The translations under genes were made by a program, and so were the position numbers. A DNA stretch of 64,000 bases, taken from positions 1,432,001 to 1,496,000 of the forward strand of contig NZ_CP038141.1 of assembly GCF_006542355.1 (NCBI RefSeq), given 5' to 3'. This document shows positions 17,874 to 27,367 of this stretch, in pieces. The notes under the pieces were generated by a model that saw nothing but the letters and a program-made list of their open reading frames with translations, had not been told where the DNA came from and made no database searches. Positions within the stretch are counted from its first letter, which is position 1; each line of letters starts with the position of its first letter. This DNA is from Swingsia samuiensis. Lineage in GTDB: Bacteria > Pseudomonadota > Alphaproteobacteria > Acetobacterales > Acetobacteraceae.

Positions 17874-18305
17874 ATGGGAATGTCTGTCGGAGGAAGAGGG
17901 CGCGGTCGTCGTCGGCGGCCTGCTTCGGAAATTAATGTCACGCCACTTGTAGACGTAATGTTGGTGCTGCTCATCATTTTTATGGTGACAGCCCCTATGC
18001 TTACAAGCGGGGTTAATGTTGATTTGCCGAAGACAGATGCAAGCCCCGTCAATGCGGACACTAAGCCGATTACGGTTTCTCTCCGAAGTGATGGCAGCAT
18101 CTTTCTTGGAGATACGCAGGTCACATCGGATCAGCTTCTTCAGCAATTGAAAGCAATGTCATCAAATGATTCCAGTCGGCGTATTTTTGTCCGCGCCGAT
18201 GCTCACATTGATTATGGCCATGTGATGCAGGTGATGGGACAAATAACATCTGGTGGCTTTACGCATGTGGCTCTGTTAGCTCAGCAGCCATCAAGCGGCC
18301 GTTAA
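17874..18305 (+). CDS. tolR: Tol-Pal system protein TolR
   Basis: This 143-residue ExbD/TolR family protein has a basic, Arg-rich N-terminus (residues 8-15) followed by one transmembrane helix (~26-45). The helix carries the conserved Asp D27 in 'PLVDVMLVLLIIFMV', the proton-path residue. The periplasmic domain (~60-140) matches the TolR fold that contacts TolA and peptidoglycan. It lies 3 bp after tolQ and 17 bp before tolA. Confidence 0.95.
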   Translation: MGMSVGGRGRGRRRRPASEINVTPLVDVMLVLLIIFMVTAPMLTSGVNVDLPKTDASPVNADTKPITVSLRSDGSIFLGDTQVTSDQLLQQLKAMSSNDSSRRIFVRADAHIDYGHVMQVMGQITSGGFTHVALLAQQPSSGR

Positions 18306-18322
18306 GGGAAGGACACTCGCTC

Positions 18323-19318
18323 GTGGTGCGTCCGCGTCGTTCAGACAGGCGTTGTTTTCGGGCAGCGTTGCTTGGATCTGTTGGGATTCATGCAGCGCTC
18401 ATCCTGTTCTTCGTCTTGAAAACTCCGTTTCAGAAGCCGCCTGAACCGCCTGAGCCGCCCGCGGTTCAGATGGAGTTTGATACCCCAGGCCCTCCAACTC
18501 ATCCCATCAAAGCAGAACGCCCTGCACCGAAACCAGCGCCAGCTCCTGCGCCTGTTAAGAATGCTGCGCCTCCTGCACCGACACCGCCTGTGAAGGCCCC
18601 AACGGAGGAACCACCACCTCCGCCACCGCCGCCACAGCCTGTTCCACCACCGCCTGAGACGAAACCGGTCAAGCTTCCTCCTATGAAGCTTCCGCCGAAA
18701 TTAACCTCACCTACGCCAGAAGCAGTGCGGGCTGCGCCTCCACGGCCATCGCCTCCATCTCCTTCTCGTATGGTGGCGCCCCCAAGCCCTCAGACGCATC
18801 CAACGGATAAGTTGCCAGATACGCCTAAATTCTCGCACTTTACCCAGCCGAATGCGTCTAAGCATACGCAATCGGATAGCCATTCTTTGTTGGCAACGCT
18901 GGATAGTTTCCGCGCGGATCAAAAACAGACCCATTCTCCACACTCGCGGCCTAATCCTCCTCAAGGAGGTGCCCCTGGTGGTGGTGGTGTACCGAATGGG
19001 GATATAACTCAGGGGCTCTCAGCGGCTGAGCAAAGAGCAGTTGGTGCCTCTGTAAGGCGTTGTTATACGGAAGATACTGAAGCGCGCGATTATGCGAAGT
19101 TTTTTGCACACATGATCGTAACAGTGGATTCCACAGGAGAGGCGCGTTTGGTCAATTTTGCACCAGACACATTAGCTAAAATGAGGTCTGATCCTTCTTA
19201 TCGTGCTTTTGCAGAACGTGCGCGTGATGCTGTTTTAAGTCCAACTTGTGCTCATTTACCAATCCCTGCCCATCTATTGGGTCGAACGGGTAAAATGCGT
19301 TTTGTTTTCAGGCCATAA
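18323..19318 (+). CDS. tolA: Cell envelope integrity protein TolA (proline-rich form)
   Basis: This 331-residue protein has one N-terminal transmembrane helix (~15-35). A very proline-rich periplasmic spacer (~38-215) includes a run of eight prolines broken only at its edges, and a globular C-terminal domain (~225-331) follows with 'GLSAAEQRAVGASVRRC' and 'RAFAERARDAVLSPTC', typical of alphaproteobacterial TolA. Classical E. coli TolA instead spans the periplasm with an alanine/lysine-rich helix, so this one resembles TonB in its middle part. The position between tolR and tolB supports the call. The GTG start at 18323 has GGAAGGA upstream. Confidence 0.85.
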   Translation: MVRPRRSDRRCFRAALLGSVGIHAALILFFVLKTPFQKPPEPPEPPAVQMEFDTPGPPTHPIKAERPAPKPAPAPAPVKNAAPPAPTPPVKAPTEEPPPPPPPPQPVPPPPETKPVKLPPMKLPPKLTSPTPEAVRAAPPRPSPPSPSRMVAPPSPQTHPTDKLPDTPKFSHFTQPNASKHTQSDSHSLLATLDSFRADQKQTHSPHSRPNPPQGGAPGGGGVPNGDITQGLSAAEQRAVGASVRRCYTEDTEARDYAKFFAHMIVTVDSTGEARLVNFAPDTLAKMRSDPSYRAFAERARDAVLSPTCAHLPIPAHLLGRTGKMRFVFRP

Positions 19319-19336
19319 TTCGAAAAAGGAACGAAC

Positions 19337-20698
19337 ATGACTTTTATCTCTGATTCTGAGGCCGATGCTTTAAAAGCCTTTTTATCACGCCGCTCAGTGC
19401 TTGGCACAACCGCTGCTGTTGGTGGGTTATTAGCGACACCTCTCTCAGCTTTTGCAGCTGGTGCATCCAGTGAAGCTGGCGCTGCTGAGATTACAGTTGA
19501 TCAGGCGCGCCAAGCGGCAATTCCCATTGTTATTCCAAATTTTGGTGCAGGTTTGGGTGAGCAAATCTCGAATGTTATTTCTTCTGATTTGCAAAGCACG
19601 GGCCTCTTCCAGGTGATGAGTGGGGATGTCTCATCTTCATCAACGCCTGATTTTAGCGCGCTTAAAGCTCGTGGGGCCCGTGCAGCTGTTGCTGGGCATG
19701 CTGTTGGTTCAGGTAGTGTGCGGGTAGAGATGCGTCTATGGGACGTTGTTTCTGGAGATCAGCTTCAAGGCACCGCTTACACAGCCTCTCAATCCAACTG
19801 GCGCCGGATTGCTCATATTATTGCTGATGTGATTTATGAGAGAATGTTGGGAGAAAAGGGATATTTCGATACCCGCATTGCGTACATTGCGCGTACAGGG
19901 CCGCGTAAACACCAAATCACACGTTTGGCTTTGATGGATCAAGATGGCGCAAACCAACGTATGCTCACGGGGGGACAATGGCTAACGTTAACGCCACGTT
20001 TTAACCCTGTGCGTGATCAAGTAGCGTTCATGTCTTATGCGAATAACCGTCCACGCGTTTATTTGTTTGATCTAGGATCCGGCCGCCAGCAGATGTTGGG
20101 TGAGTTTGAGGGGATTTCTTTCGCTCCACGTTTCTCGCCTAATGGAAGTCAGGTTGTTCTGTCCGCAACGCGGGGTAGTGGTTCCGACATTTTTACGGTG
20201 GATTTAGGCTCACGCAGCAAACGTCAGTTGACGAATTCTGGGGGCGCTATTGATACAAGCCCTTGCTATAGCCCTGATGGAAGTCAGATTGTTTTCAACT
20301 CTGACCGTGGTGGCAGCCCACAGCTTTATATCATGAGTGCATCAGGTGGGGGGGCTCGTCGTATCTCCTACGGTTCAGGTCATTATGGTTCACCTGTATG
20401 GTCTCCTCGTGGGGATTTAATTGCCTTTACGCGTATTGGGCATGGTGGCTTCTCATTAGGTGTGATGAATCCTGATGGCTCAGGTGAGCGTATTTTAACG
20501 CAAGGCTTTACCGTTGAATCCCCAACATTCTGTCCAAATGGGCGTGTCTTAGCTTTTTGCCGTCAGAGTGCGTCTGGTTCTGGTGGGGCAGGGTTCTCTT
20601 CAGGTATTGGCACGATTGATATCACGGGTTTCCATGAACGTCCTATCCGTACCTCGACAGGCGCTTCAGACCCAGCATGGTCTCCTTTGAACGGCTGA
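19337..20698 (+). CDS. tolB: Tol-Pal system beta-propeller protein TolB
   Basis: At 453 residues, the periplasmic TolB binds Pal and releases it from peptidoglycan. The N-terminal domain (~50-190) is followed by a six-bladed beta propeller with repeated 'SPDGSQIVF', 'SPRGDLIAF' and 'SPNGSQVVL' blades. The signal region is unusual: 'SRRSVLGTTAAVGGLL' (R18, R19) then 'AFAA', which reads as a twin-arginine signal, whereas TolB is normally a Sec substrate. The gene ends with a strong terminator 30 bp downstream, closing the ybgC-tolQRAB unit. Confidence 0.95.
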   Translation: MTFISDSEADALKAFLSRRSVLGTTAAVGGLLATPLSAFAAGASSEAGAAEITVDQARQAAIPIVIPNFGAGLGEQISNVISSDLQSTGLFQVMSGDVSSSSTPDFSALKARGARAAVAGHAVGSGSVRVEMRLWDVVSGDQLQGTAYTASQSNWRRIAHIIADVIYERMLGEKGYFDTRIAYIARTGPRKHQITRLALMDQDGANQRMLTGGQWLTLTPRFNPVRDQVAFMSYANNRPRVYLFDLGSGRQQMLGEFEGISFAPRFSPNGSQVVLSATRGSGSDIFTVDLGSRSKRQLTNSGGAIDTSPCYSPDGSQIVFNSDRGGSPQLYIMSASGGGARRISYGSGHYGSPVWSPRGDLIAFTRIGHGGFSLGVMNPDGSGERILTQGFTVESPTFCPNGRVLAFCRQSASGSGGAGFSSGIGTIDITGFHERPIRTSTGASDPAWSPLNG

Positions 20699-20727
20699 AG
20701 GTTTCTTCGGGGCACTCATGCGAAACG

Positions 20728-20762
20728 AATCCTGAATCCCTATGGGGTTCAGGATTTTTTTA
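20728..20762 (+). terminator. Intrinsic terminator after tolB
   Basis: Arms 20728-20740 and 20744-20756 form a 13-bp stem with one G-T pair around a 3-nt loop, followed by a run of T. It separates the tol block from pal. Confidence 0.88.
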
Positions 20763-20957
20763 TGTGATTTTTTTGCCATATTAATGAGATTAAATAAAAA
20801 GGCTTTTTTATCTGCCGGGTTGTGGTTAAACCCAAAAAAAATCAAATAAAGACAGGATTTAGCCATTTTTTAGTGGTCTTTTTTGTGTAAAGATGGATGT
20901 GAGTATTTTAAAGAAAACATTGTGCTTTCTGTTAACGATTTCTTTATAACGCGATAC

Positions 20958-20987
20958 TTGACGGTATATTGGAGACGTGCGTATTCC
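20958..20987 (+). promoter_or_regulatory. Candidate pal promoter region
   Basis: TTGACG (20958-20963) and TATTCC (20982-20987) have 18-bp spacing, ~107 bp before pal. The gap 20699-21094 (396 bp) otherwise holds the tolB terminator and AT-rich DNA in which I see no gene. A one-mismatch CtrA-like motif (TTAA-N7-TTTA at 20932-20946) also lies there. Confidence 0.3.
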
Positions 20988-21094
20988 AGAAAGGAAGTTG
21001 GAGCTTATAGGTCGTTAAAAAGCGACTGAAAAGCGTGCGACGTATTCCACATTTACGGATCTATTTAATAGAACTGTCCTCAAGGTTAAGATTT

Positions 21095-21580
21095 ATGAAG
21101 TTACAAGTATTTGGTGCACTTGGTCTTGCACTTGCTTTAGCCGCTTGCTCTAGTGGGAATACTAATGCAGATAACGCTGCAGGTGCGGGCAACACAGCAA
21201 ATATGCAATCTAACGCTCCTGTCCCAGGCAGCGAAGAAGATCTAGTTGCAAATGTTGGTGATCGTATTTTCTATGAATTGAATGTATCTCACCTTTCAAG
21301 TGATGCGCGTGCAACATTAGACAAGCAAGTTGCTTGGTTGCAAAAATATCCACAAGTTAGCGTTCAGATTGCTGGTAACTGCGATGACCGTGGAACAGAA
21401 GAGTATAACATTGCTCTAGGTCAGCGCCGTGCCAATGCTGCACGTGACTATCTTGTAGCAAAAGGCATTAGCGCTTCTCGCATTACGACAATTTCTTATG
21501 GTAAAGACCGCCCAACGGCAGATGGTGATGATGATTCATCATGGTCACAAAACCGTAACGCAATTACATCAGTACACTGA
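21095..21580 (+). CDS. pal: Peptidoglycan-associated lipoprotein Pal
   Basis: This 161-residue outer-membrane lipoprotein has the lipobox 'LAAC' with acylated C18, then a flexible Asn/Ala-rich linker to residue ~50 and an OmpA-type peptidoglycan-binding domain (~60-161). 'DDRGTEEYNIALGQRRANAA' carries the Asp and Arg that hold diaminopimelate. It bridges the outer membrane to peptidoglycan and cycles on and off TolB. The ATG at 21095 was chosen over an upstream ATG at 21035 because it gives a proper lipoprotein signal and has AAGG nearby. pal is separated from tolB by a terminator and has its own terminator. Confidence 0.95.
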   Translation: MKLQVFGALGLALALAACSSGNTNADNAAGAGNTANMQSNAPVPGSEEDLVANVGDRIFYELNVSHLSSDARATLDKQVAWLQKYPQVSVQIAGNCDDRGTEEYNIALGQRRANAARDYLVAKGISASRITTISYGKDRPTADGDDDSSWSQNRNAITSVH

Positions 21581-21610
21581 ACTAACAGTTACTTGATGAG
21601 TTGACATCTG

Positions 21611-21646
21611 AAAGGGTCGAGGGAAATATCTCTCGACCTTTTTTGG
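21611..21646 (+). terminator. Intrinsic terminator after pal
   Basis: AAAGGGTCGAG (21611-21621) pairs with CTCGACCTTTT (21632-21642), followed by further T. It sits between pal and cpoB and would set pal levels above those of cpoB and tilS. Confidence 0.8.
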
Positions 21647-21711
21647 TTTTTGACCCTTTATAAGCGGTCGTTTTGATGTATCGCGTCTTACGTGTTCAGG
21701 AGAGATTAGCC

Positions 21712-22602
21712 ATGGCTGTGTCCCGTTCTATTCGTGTCGTAATGCTGGGAACAGCGCTCTCTTTTATGGCGCCGATGGCATCGGCTTTTGCTCAAGATGA
21801 AGCAGGTGCTCTTTCATCACGGGAAGCTATTGTTTTGCAAAATCAGATTGCAGCTTTAAGGCAGCAACTTTCCCAAGCGCAAAATAATGCTTTGGCTGCT
21901 CCGTCAAGCTCTTCAGAAGGATCTGTTTCTAAATCTGATGGAAACTTGGTTGCTCAGCTTTTGGATCGTGTTTCTGCTTTGGAAGAGCAAAATCGTCAGA
22001 TGCGTGGGCAGTTGGATCAACTATCCAATTCCTTCAATCAGGCACAAGCAACTTTATCGAAGAAAATTTCTGATATGCAGTTTGCCGCTCAAAATGGTGG
22101 CGGCTCTGCTGCATCCGATGTAGATTCCTCACAAAGTATGGATACAAAGGCCACAAAAACATTATCGGCTCCGGGGGCAGCTGCTACTGGAGGCGAAGTG
22201 GCGGCAACACAGCCTAAAACGGCTTTAGAAGCACTGAAGCAAGGAAATAGTGCATTAAGGGCAGGGCGCTATTCTGAAGCAGAAACAGATGCACGCTTTG
22301 CAGTGAAGACCGCCAAAACACAAGGCGGCCGCATGGATGCTCAGTTCCTTTTAGGCCAATCTTTAGCAGGACAAAAACAGTATCGTCAGTCGGCTGTTGC
22401 GTATTATGATGCCTATGGCAAATCCCCCCGAAGCCCAAAGGCGCAAGATTCTTTATTAGGTGTTGCGGCATCTTTGATAGCTTTGGGAGACAAAAGCTCT
22501 GCGTGTCAGGCGCTGGATAAGTTGAAGTCAGAATTTCCATCCCCTACGCCGAGAGTCAAAGCTGCTTCAAAAACCTTTCGTGAGCGTGCAGCCTGCCATT
22601 AA
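21712..22602 (+). CDS. cpoB: Tol-Pal system protein CpoB (YbgF)
   Basis: This 296-residue periplasmic protein has a Sec signal (residues ~1-28, 'SAFAQ'), a coiled coil (~38-115, rich in Gln and heptad leucines) that mediates trimerisation, a Ser/Ala linker, and a TPR domain (~165-290) with 'ALKQGNSALRAGRYSEAE' and 'QFLLGQSLAGQKQYRQSA'. CpoB coordinates outer-membrane constriction with peptidoglycan synthesis through TolA and PBP1B. The ATG at 21712 has AGGAGA 7-8 nt before it, better than upstream candidates at 21673 and 21676. Six bp separate it from tilS. Confidence 0.92.
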   Translation: MAVSRSIRVVMLGTALSFMAPMASAFAQDEAGALSSREAIVLQNQIAALRQQLSQAQNNALAAPSSSSEGSVSKSDGNLVAQLLDRVSALEEQNRQMRGQLDQLSNSFNQAQATLSKKISDMQFAAQNGGGSAASDVDSSQSMDTKATKTLSAPGAAATGGEVAATQPKTALEALKQGNSALRAGRYSEAETDARFAVKTAKTQGGRMDAQFLLGQSLAGQKQYRQSAVAYYDAYGKSPRSPKAQDSLLGVAASLIALGDKSSACQALDKLKSEFPSPTPRVKAASKTFRERAACH

Positions 22603-22607
22603 GTGTA

Positions 22608-23831
22608 GTGACACAACAGCCTCTTCACGTAGAGGAGTTTGTTCGCTTAGTTGAAGCGTTAGGGCCATGGCTGCCCGATGTGGAGGATGCTCCCATTGGG
22701 GTTGCTGTGTCCGGAGGAGCAGACTCTCTGGCTTTGGCTTGGCTCGCGCGGCAGTGGCGAAAAAATATTGTTGCGTTTGTGGTTGACCATGGATTGAGAG
22801 CAGAAGCTGCAGCAGAGGCTCGAGGGGTGGCTCAGCAATTGGCAGCGCTCGGTATAGTCACACACGTTTTAAAGCTTGCTCCATTCCCTTCTGGGCGTAT
22901 TCAGGAGCGTGCTCGTGATGCACGTTTTGATGCGTTGGAAAAAGCATGTGCTGAGGCTGGATGCATTGATCTGTTGGTGGGGCATCATCTTCATGATCAG
23001 GATGAAACGGTCTGGATGAGGTCTGCGGCAGGGAGTGGCTCACACGGTTTGGCGGGTATAGCGCCAGTAAGTATTCGTGGGAGGATCCGTGTCGTGCGCC
23101 CTTTATTGAGTGTGCATCCAGAACGTTTGCGAGGGATGTTGCGCAGAATGGGTTTGGATTGGGTTGAGGATCCTTCCAACCATAATCGTCGTTTTGAACG
23201 TGTTCGATGGCGTCAGGATTTAACTTCTGACCAACGGCTTCAAAGCCGGGTATGGCAGAGGCAAGCGGATAGCCAACGTAAGAAACAGGATGAAAAGCTG
23301 GCGTACCATTTGGCGCAATATGCAACATGGCACGCCGAAGGATGGGTATTTTTGCATAAAGACGGACTTGAAGAACATGCTCTTTCTTCTTTAATCCGGT
23401 TGGTTGCAGGCAATAAGTACCGTCCAGCGCGAGAAAAGGTTCAATCTTTGTTAAGGCAGGGGCAAGGAACGCTTGGTGGTGTGACTATGCAACCAGCAGG
23501 GCGTTTTGGAGAGGGGGTTCTTTTGGTGCGTGAAGAACGTGCTGTTGAGAAAAAAATCCCTGCTCACTCTTGTCAGGTATGGGATCAGCGATGGCTGTGT
23601 AGAGTAGAAGATATTCCAGAAGGAGCACAGATTGGAGCGGTAGGAGACTATGCGGCTCAATATGATGGAAGAAAGTTAGGGGTTCCAGCGAGAGCATTAC
23701 GTGTTCTGCCAGCTTTGTGGTATGGAAATGAAATAATAAGATTGCCTCAACCCTTGTCTTTGAGTGAAGAGACCTCATTTATATGGGCAGGAAATGTTCC
23801 AATAACGGGTGAAAACCCTGTTGCTTTGTAA
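22608..23831 (+). CDS. tilS: tRNA(Ile)-lysidine synthetase TilS
   Basis: This 407-residue N-type ATP pyrophosphatase modifies cytidine 34 of the CAU-anticodon isoleucine tRNA to lysidine. The PP-loop 'VAVSGGADSLALAWL' is at residues ~31-45, with 'VDHGLRAEAAAEA' and 'HHLHDQDETVWMR' completing the active site. 'RWLSVHPERLRGMLR'-type sequence and 'WVEDPSNHN' match the family. The GTG start lies 5 bp after the cpoB stop. tilS and ftsH are neighbours in many bacteria, as here. Confidence 0.92.
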   Translation: MTQQPLHVEEFVRLVEALGPWLPDVEDAPIGVAVSGGADSLALAWLARQWRKNIVAFVVDHGLRAEAAAEARGVAQQLAALGIVTHVLKLAPFPSGRIQERARDARFDALEKACAEAGCIDLLVGHHLHDQDETVWMRSAAGSGSHGLAGIAPVSIRGRIRVVRPLLSVHPERLRGMLRRMGLDWVEDPSNHNRRFERVRWRQDLTSDQRLQSRVWQRQADSQRKKQDEKLAYHLAQYATWHAEGWVFLHKDGLEEHALSSLIRLVAGNKYRPAREKVQSLLRQGQGTLGGVTMQPAGRFGEGVLLVREERAVEKKIPAHSCQVWDQRWLCRVEDIPEGAQIGAVGDYAAQYDGRKLGVPARALRVLPALWYGNEIIRLPQPLSLSEETSFIWAGNVPITGENPVAL

Positions 23832-24001
23832 AAACTATGTCATAATATATACTAAATCCCTTTATTTTGCTCTGTTAGGGCTAGGATCAGGGGCGAGATG
23901 TCCTATCTTATAAAGAGAAGTGTAATAGTGATGCCGGCCTGTGTGACAGATGAGGCCAAGACTACATCTAAGAAACAGTCTGAAGGACGACAGAGAACGA
24001 G

Positions 24002-25906
24002 ATGAATAATTTAGGCCGTAATGTTGCGATCTGGGTGGTTATCATCACGGTTGGAATGGCAGTCCTGACTGCGTTTCAGCCAGGGGGCGGTAGTCATGCT
24101 ACACAACAGATTGCATATTCAGATTTTATTCATGATGTAGGGGAGCATCAGGTTCGTTCTGTTGTGATCCAGGAACAGAATATTACTGGAACATTGACGA
24201 ACGGAACATCTTTCGAGACGTATGCCCCTCTTGATCCGACATTGCCTGCCCGATTGACAAGTTCCGGTGTAGAAGTAACAGCCAAGCCCTTAGAGAATGG
24301 TGAAAATCCAATTCTGCGGTATATTGGTGCGTATCTTCCAATGCTCTTGTTGATTGGTCTTGGCTTTTTGGTGTTCCGTCAAATGCAAGCCGGGGGTGGC
24401 CGTGCAATGGGGTTTGGTAAATCCCGTGCGCGTTTGCTTACTGAGAAAACAGGTCGTGTGACGTTTGCGGATGTAGCTGGGATTGATGAGGCAAAGTCAG
24501 AACTTGAAGAAATTGTTGAGTTTTTGAAAGACCCTCAAAAGTTTACCCGTCTTGGTGGAAAAATTCCTAAAGGGGCTCTTCTTGTTGGCCCTCCAGGAAC
24601 AGGTAAAACGTTGTTGGCCCGTGCTATTGCAGGTGAAGCCAATGTTCCGTTCTTTACCATTTCTGGTTCAGACTTTGTTGAGATGTTCGTCGGTGTTGGT
24701 GCGTCTCGTGTTCGTGATATGTTTGAACAGGGTAAGAAATCAGCGCCTTGCATCATCTTTATTGACGAAATTGATGCCGTAGGTCGCCATCGTGGAGCCG
24801 GTCTTGGGGGTGGTAATGATGAGCGTGAACAAACATTAAACCAGATGCTGGTTGAGATGGATGGTTTTGAAAGCAATGAAGGAGTGATCCTGATTGCAGC
24901 GACAAACCGTCCAGATGTTTTGGATCCTGCATTATTACGTCCGGGGCGTTTTGACCGTCAGGTTGTCGTGCCTAACCCAGATGTTGCTGGTCGTGAGAAA
25001 ATCTTGCGTGTACATATGAAGAAAGTGCCTCTTTCTTCGGATGTTGATCCAAAGATTATAGCGCGTGGAACTCCGGGCTTTTCGGGTGCGGATTTGGCCA
25101 ACCTTGTAAATGAGGCAGCTCTGATGGCTGCACGGCAAGGACGCCGCACTGTAGGCATGGCTCAGTTTGAAGAAGCTAAAGATAAGGTCATGATGGGTGC
25201 GGAACGTCGTTCCATGGTGATGACCGAAGATGAAAAGCGGGCTACGGCCTATCATGAAGCTGGTCATGCTATTTGTGCTCTCTTCACACCAGGAAGTGAT
25301 CCCATTCATAAAGCAACGATCGTACCGCGTGGTCGTGCTCTTGGCTTGGTGATGACACTGCCTGAAAAAGATAATATTTCTTACAGTCGCAAGTGGTGTT
25401 TAGCGCGGTTAGTGATTGCGATGGGTGGTCGTGTCGCAGAAGAGATTATCTTTGGGCCGGAAGAAGTCAGCGCAGGCGCATCGGGTGATATTAAGAGCGC
25501 AACAGACCTTGCCCGTCGCATGATCACGGAGTGGGGAATGAGTGATAAGCTCGGTATGATCGCTTATGGTGATAACGGGCAGGAAGTTTTTCTTGGTCAT
25601 TCTGTTGCTCAAAACAAAAATATTTCTGAGCAGACAGCCCGTGAAATTGATAAGGAGATTAAGTCTCTTATTGATACCGCCTACCAACAGGCACATCATC
25701 TGTTGCTAACGCATATTGATGATTTGCACCGCCTTGTTGCTGCCATGTTAGAGTATGAAACTCTTACGGGTGATGAAGTTGGTCGCGTTATTCGTGGCGA
25801 GCCAATTGAGCGGTCTGATGATGATGAACAGATGCCAGATAATCGTCGACCATCTGTGCCAACAACACGGCCTGAAGCATTTGATCCTGCGCCTCAAGCA
25901 GGTTAA
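24002..25906 (+). CDS. ftsH: ATP-dependent zinc metalloprotease FtsH
   Basis: This 634-residue membrane protease has two transmembrane helices (~8-25 and ~108-127) flanking a periplasmic domain. The AAA+ module has Walker A 'GPPGTGKT' (196-203), Walker B '[10 protein letters not shown]' and the SRH '[19 protein letters not shown]' region. The M41 peptidase has the zinc motif HEAGH (418-422). It degrades misassembled membrane proteins and regulatory proteins. A 170-bp gap precedes it; I see TAATAT near 23853 but no convincing full promoter. A strong terminator follows. Confidence 0.97.
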   Translation: MNNLGRNVAIWVVIITVGMAVLTAFQPGGGSHATQQIAYSDFIHDVGEHQVRSVVIQEQNITGTLTNGTSFETYAPLDPTLPARLTSSGVEVTAKPLENGENPILRYIGAYLPMLLLIGLGFLVFRQMQAGGGRAMGFGKSRARLLTEKTGRVTFADVAGIDEAKSELEEIVEFLKDPQKFTRLGGKIPKGALLVGPPGTGKTLLARAIAGEANVPFFTISGSDFVEMFVGVGASRVRDMFEQGKKSAPCIIFIDEIDAVGRHRGAGLGGGNDEREQTLNQMLVEMDGFESNEGVILIAATNRPDVLDPALLRPGRFDRQVVVPNPDVAGREKILRVHMKKVPLSSDVDPKIIARGTPGFSGADLANLVNEAALMAARQGRRTVGMAQFEEAKDKVMMGAERRSMVMTEDEKRATAYHEAGHAICALFTPGSDPIHKATIVPRGRALGLVMTLPEKDNISYSRKWCLARLVIAMGGRVAEEIIFGPEEVSAGASGDIKSATDLARRMITEWGMSDKLGMIAYGDNGQEVFLGHSVAQNKNISEQTAREIDKEIKSLIDTAYQQAHHLLLTHIDDLHRLVAAMLEYETLTGDEVGRVIRGEPIERSDDDEQMPDNRRPSVPTTRPEAFDPAPQAG

Positions 25907-25924
25907 CTAGACGTCAATCGCACC

Positions 25925-25971
25925 AAAAGGCGCGTCATCAAGGAGTCTCCTTGGTGCCGCGCCTTTTTTAT
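25925..25971 (+). terminator. Intrinsic terminator after ftsH
   Basis: AAAAGGCGCG (25925-25934) pairs with CGCGCCTTTT, with the stem continuing inward past one mismatch to a 3-nt loop, then a T-run. It lies 19 bp after the ftsH stop and isolates glmM. Confidence 0.88.
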
Positions 25972-26003
25972 TATTGAAGATTAAAGATAGGATGTGCTGA
26001 GAA

Positions 26004-27362
26004 ATGGCCAATAAACGGTCTTTATTTGGAACCGATGGTATTCGCGGAACGGCTAACTCTGCGCCGATGACCGTTGAAGTTGCACAGAAACTGGGTCAAG
26101 CGGCTGGCCTGTATTTTATGCGAAGTGAAAACCGTCGTCATAGTGTTGTTCTAGGTAAAGATACGCGTTTATCAGGCTATATGCTGGAATGTGCGCTTGT
26201 CGCAGGATTTTTGTCCGCCGGGATGGATGTTATTCTGGTTGGTCCTCTTCCGACCCCTGCTATCGCCATGTTGACGCATTCGTTGCGTGCAGATTTAGGC
26301 GTGATGATTTCAGCCTCTCATAATCCTTTTACAGATAATGGTATTAAGCTTTTTGGCCCGGATGGGTTTAAGCTATCAGATGGGGTTGAGGCTGATATTG
26401 AGGCTTTGATGGCAGAAGATCTGTCAGACCGTCTTGCGTCTCCAGCTGAAATTGGCAAAGCCTCGCGTTTAAATGATGCTGCTGGACGATATATTGAAAA
26501 CGCTAAAGCATCTTTCCCGCGTGGCTTACGTCTGGATGGTTTGAAGATTGTGATAGACTGCGCGAATGGTTCAGCCTATCGCGTGGCACCTAAGGCTTTG
26601 TGGGAGCTTGGGGCTGAAGTTATCAAAATTGGAACGAACCCTGATGGGTTAAATATTAATGACGGTGTGGGGTCTACGCATCCCGAACAACTATGCGCCG
26701 CAGTGAAGGAGCATAAAGCTGATTTTGGGATCGCCCTTGATGGTGATGCTGATCGTGTTTTGATTGCAGATGAAAACGGTAATCTTGTTGATGGTGATCA
26801 GATCTTGGGGTTAATCGCCACATTCTGGAAGCAACATGATCGCTTGAATGGTAATATTGTTGTTGCAACAATTATGTCCAATATGGGGCTTGAAAAGGCT
26901 CTTAAAAAAGAGGGGCTGGAATTGCAACGCACGGCCGTTGGCGATCGGTATGTTGTTGAGCGGATGCGTGAAATAGGAAGTAATCTTGGTGGTGAACAGT
27001 CAGGCCATATGGTTCTTTCTGACTATGCAACAACGGGGGATGGCCTGATTGCAGCATTACAAGTGCTGGCTGTTTCTGTTGAAACGAAAAAGCCCGCGAG
27101 TGAGATTTGTAAGTTCTTTGAACCTTATCCTCAGTTGTTAAAGAATGTGCGGTATACTGGGGAAAGCCCTTTAAAAAATCCAAGTATAGAAAAAGTAAAA
27201 CAGTGGGCTGAAGAAAGGCTTGCTGGCCGTGGGCGTTTGGTATTGCGCGCGAGCGGAACGGAGCCTCTTATTCGTGTTATGGTAGAGGCAGAAGATGCTG
27301 CTTTGGTTGAAGACGTTGTTGATACGGTTTGCGATGCTATTCGTGAATTGACAGGGGAATAA
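26004..27362 (+). CDS. glmM: Phosphoglucosamine mutase
   Basis: This 452-residue enzyme interconverts glucosamine-6-phosphate and glucosamine-1-phosphate on the way to UDP-GlcNAc for peptidoglycan and LPS. It starts '[12 protein letters not shown]'. The phosphoserine loop '[14 protein letters not shown]' carries S105, the metal loop is 'DGDADR', the sugar loop is 'GEQSGH', and the phosphate loop is '[14 protein letters not shown]'. The length is standard. thiD follows 5 bp after the stop, so the two are probably co-transcribed. Confidence 0.96.
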   Translation: MANKRSLFGTDGIRGTANSAPMTVEVAQKLGQAAGLYFMRSENRRHSVVLGKDTRLSGYMLECALVAGFLSAGMDVILVGPLPTPAIAMLTHSLRADLGVMISASHNPFTDNGIKLFGPDGFKLSDGVEADIEALMAEDLSDRLASPAEIGKASRLNDAAGRYIENAKASFPRGLRLDGLKIVIDCANGSAYRVAPKALWELGAEVIKIGTNPDGLNINDGVGSTHPEQLCAAVKEHKADFGIALDGDADRVLIADENGNLVDGDQILGLIATFWKQHDRLNGNIVVATIMSNMGLEKALKKEGLELQRTAVGDRYVVERMREIGSNLGGEQSGHMVLSDYATTGDGLIAALQVLAVSVETKKPASEICKFFEPYPQLLKNVRYTGESPLKNPSIEKVKQWAEERLAGRGRLVLRASGTEPLIRVMVEAEDAALVEDVVDTVCDAIRELTGE

Positions 27363-27367
27363 GGTGG

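Noticed and set aside
20932-20946. TTAA-N7-TTTA upstream of pal as a CtrA site.
   Set aside because: One half-site is mismatched; in AT-rich intergenic DNA such near matches are common.
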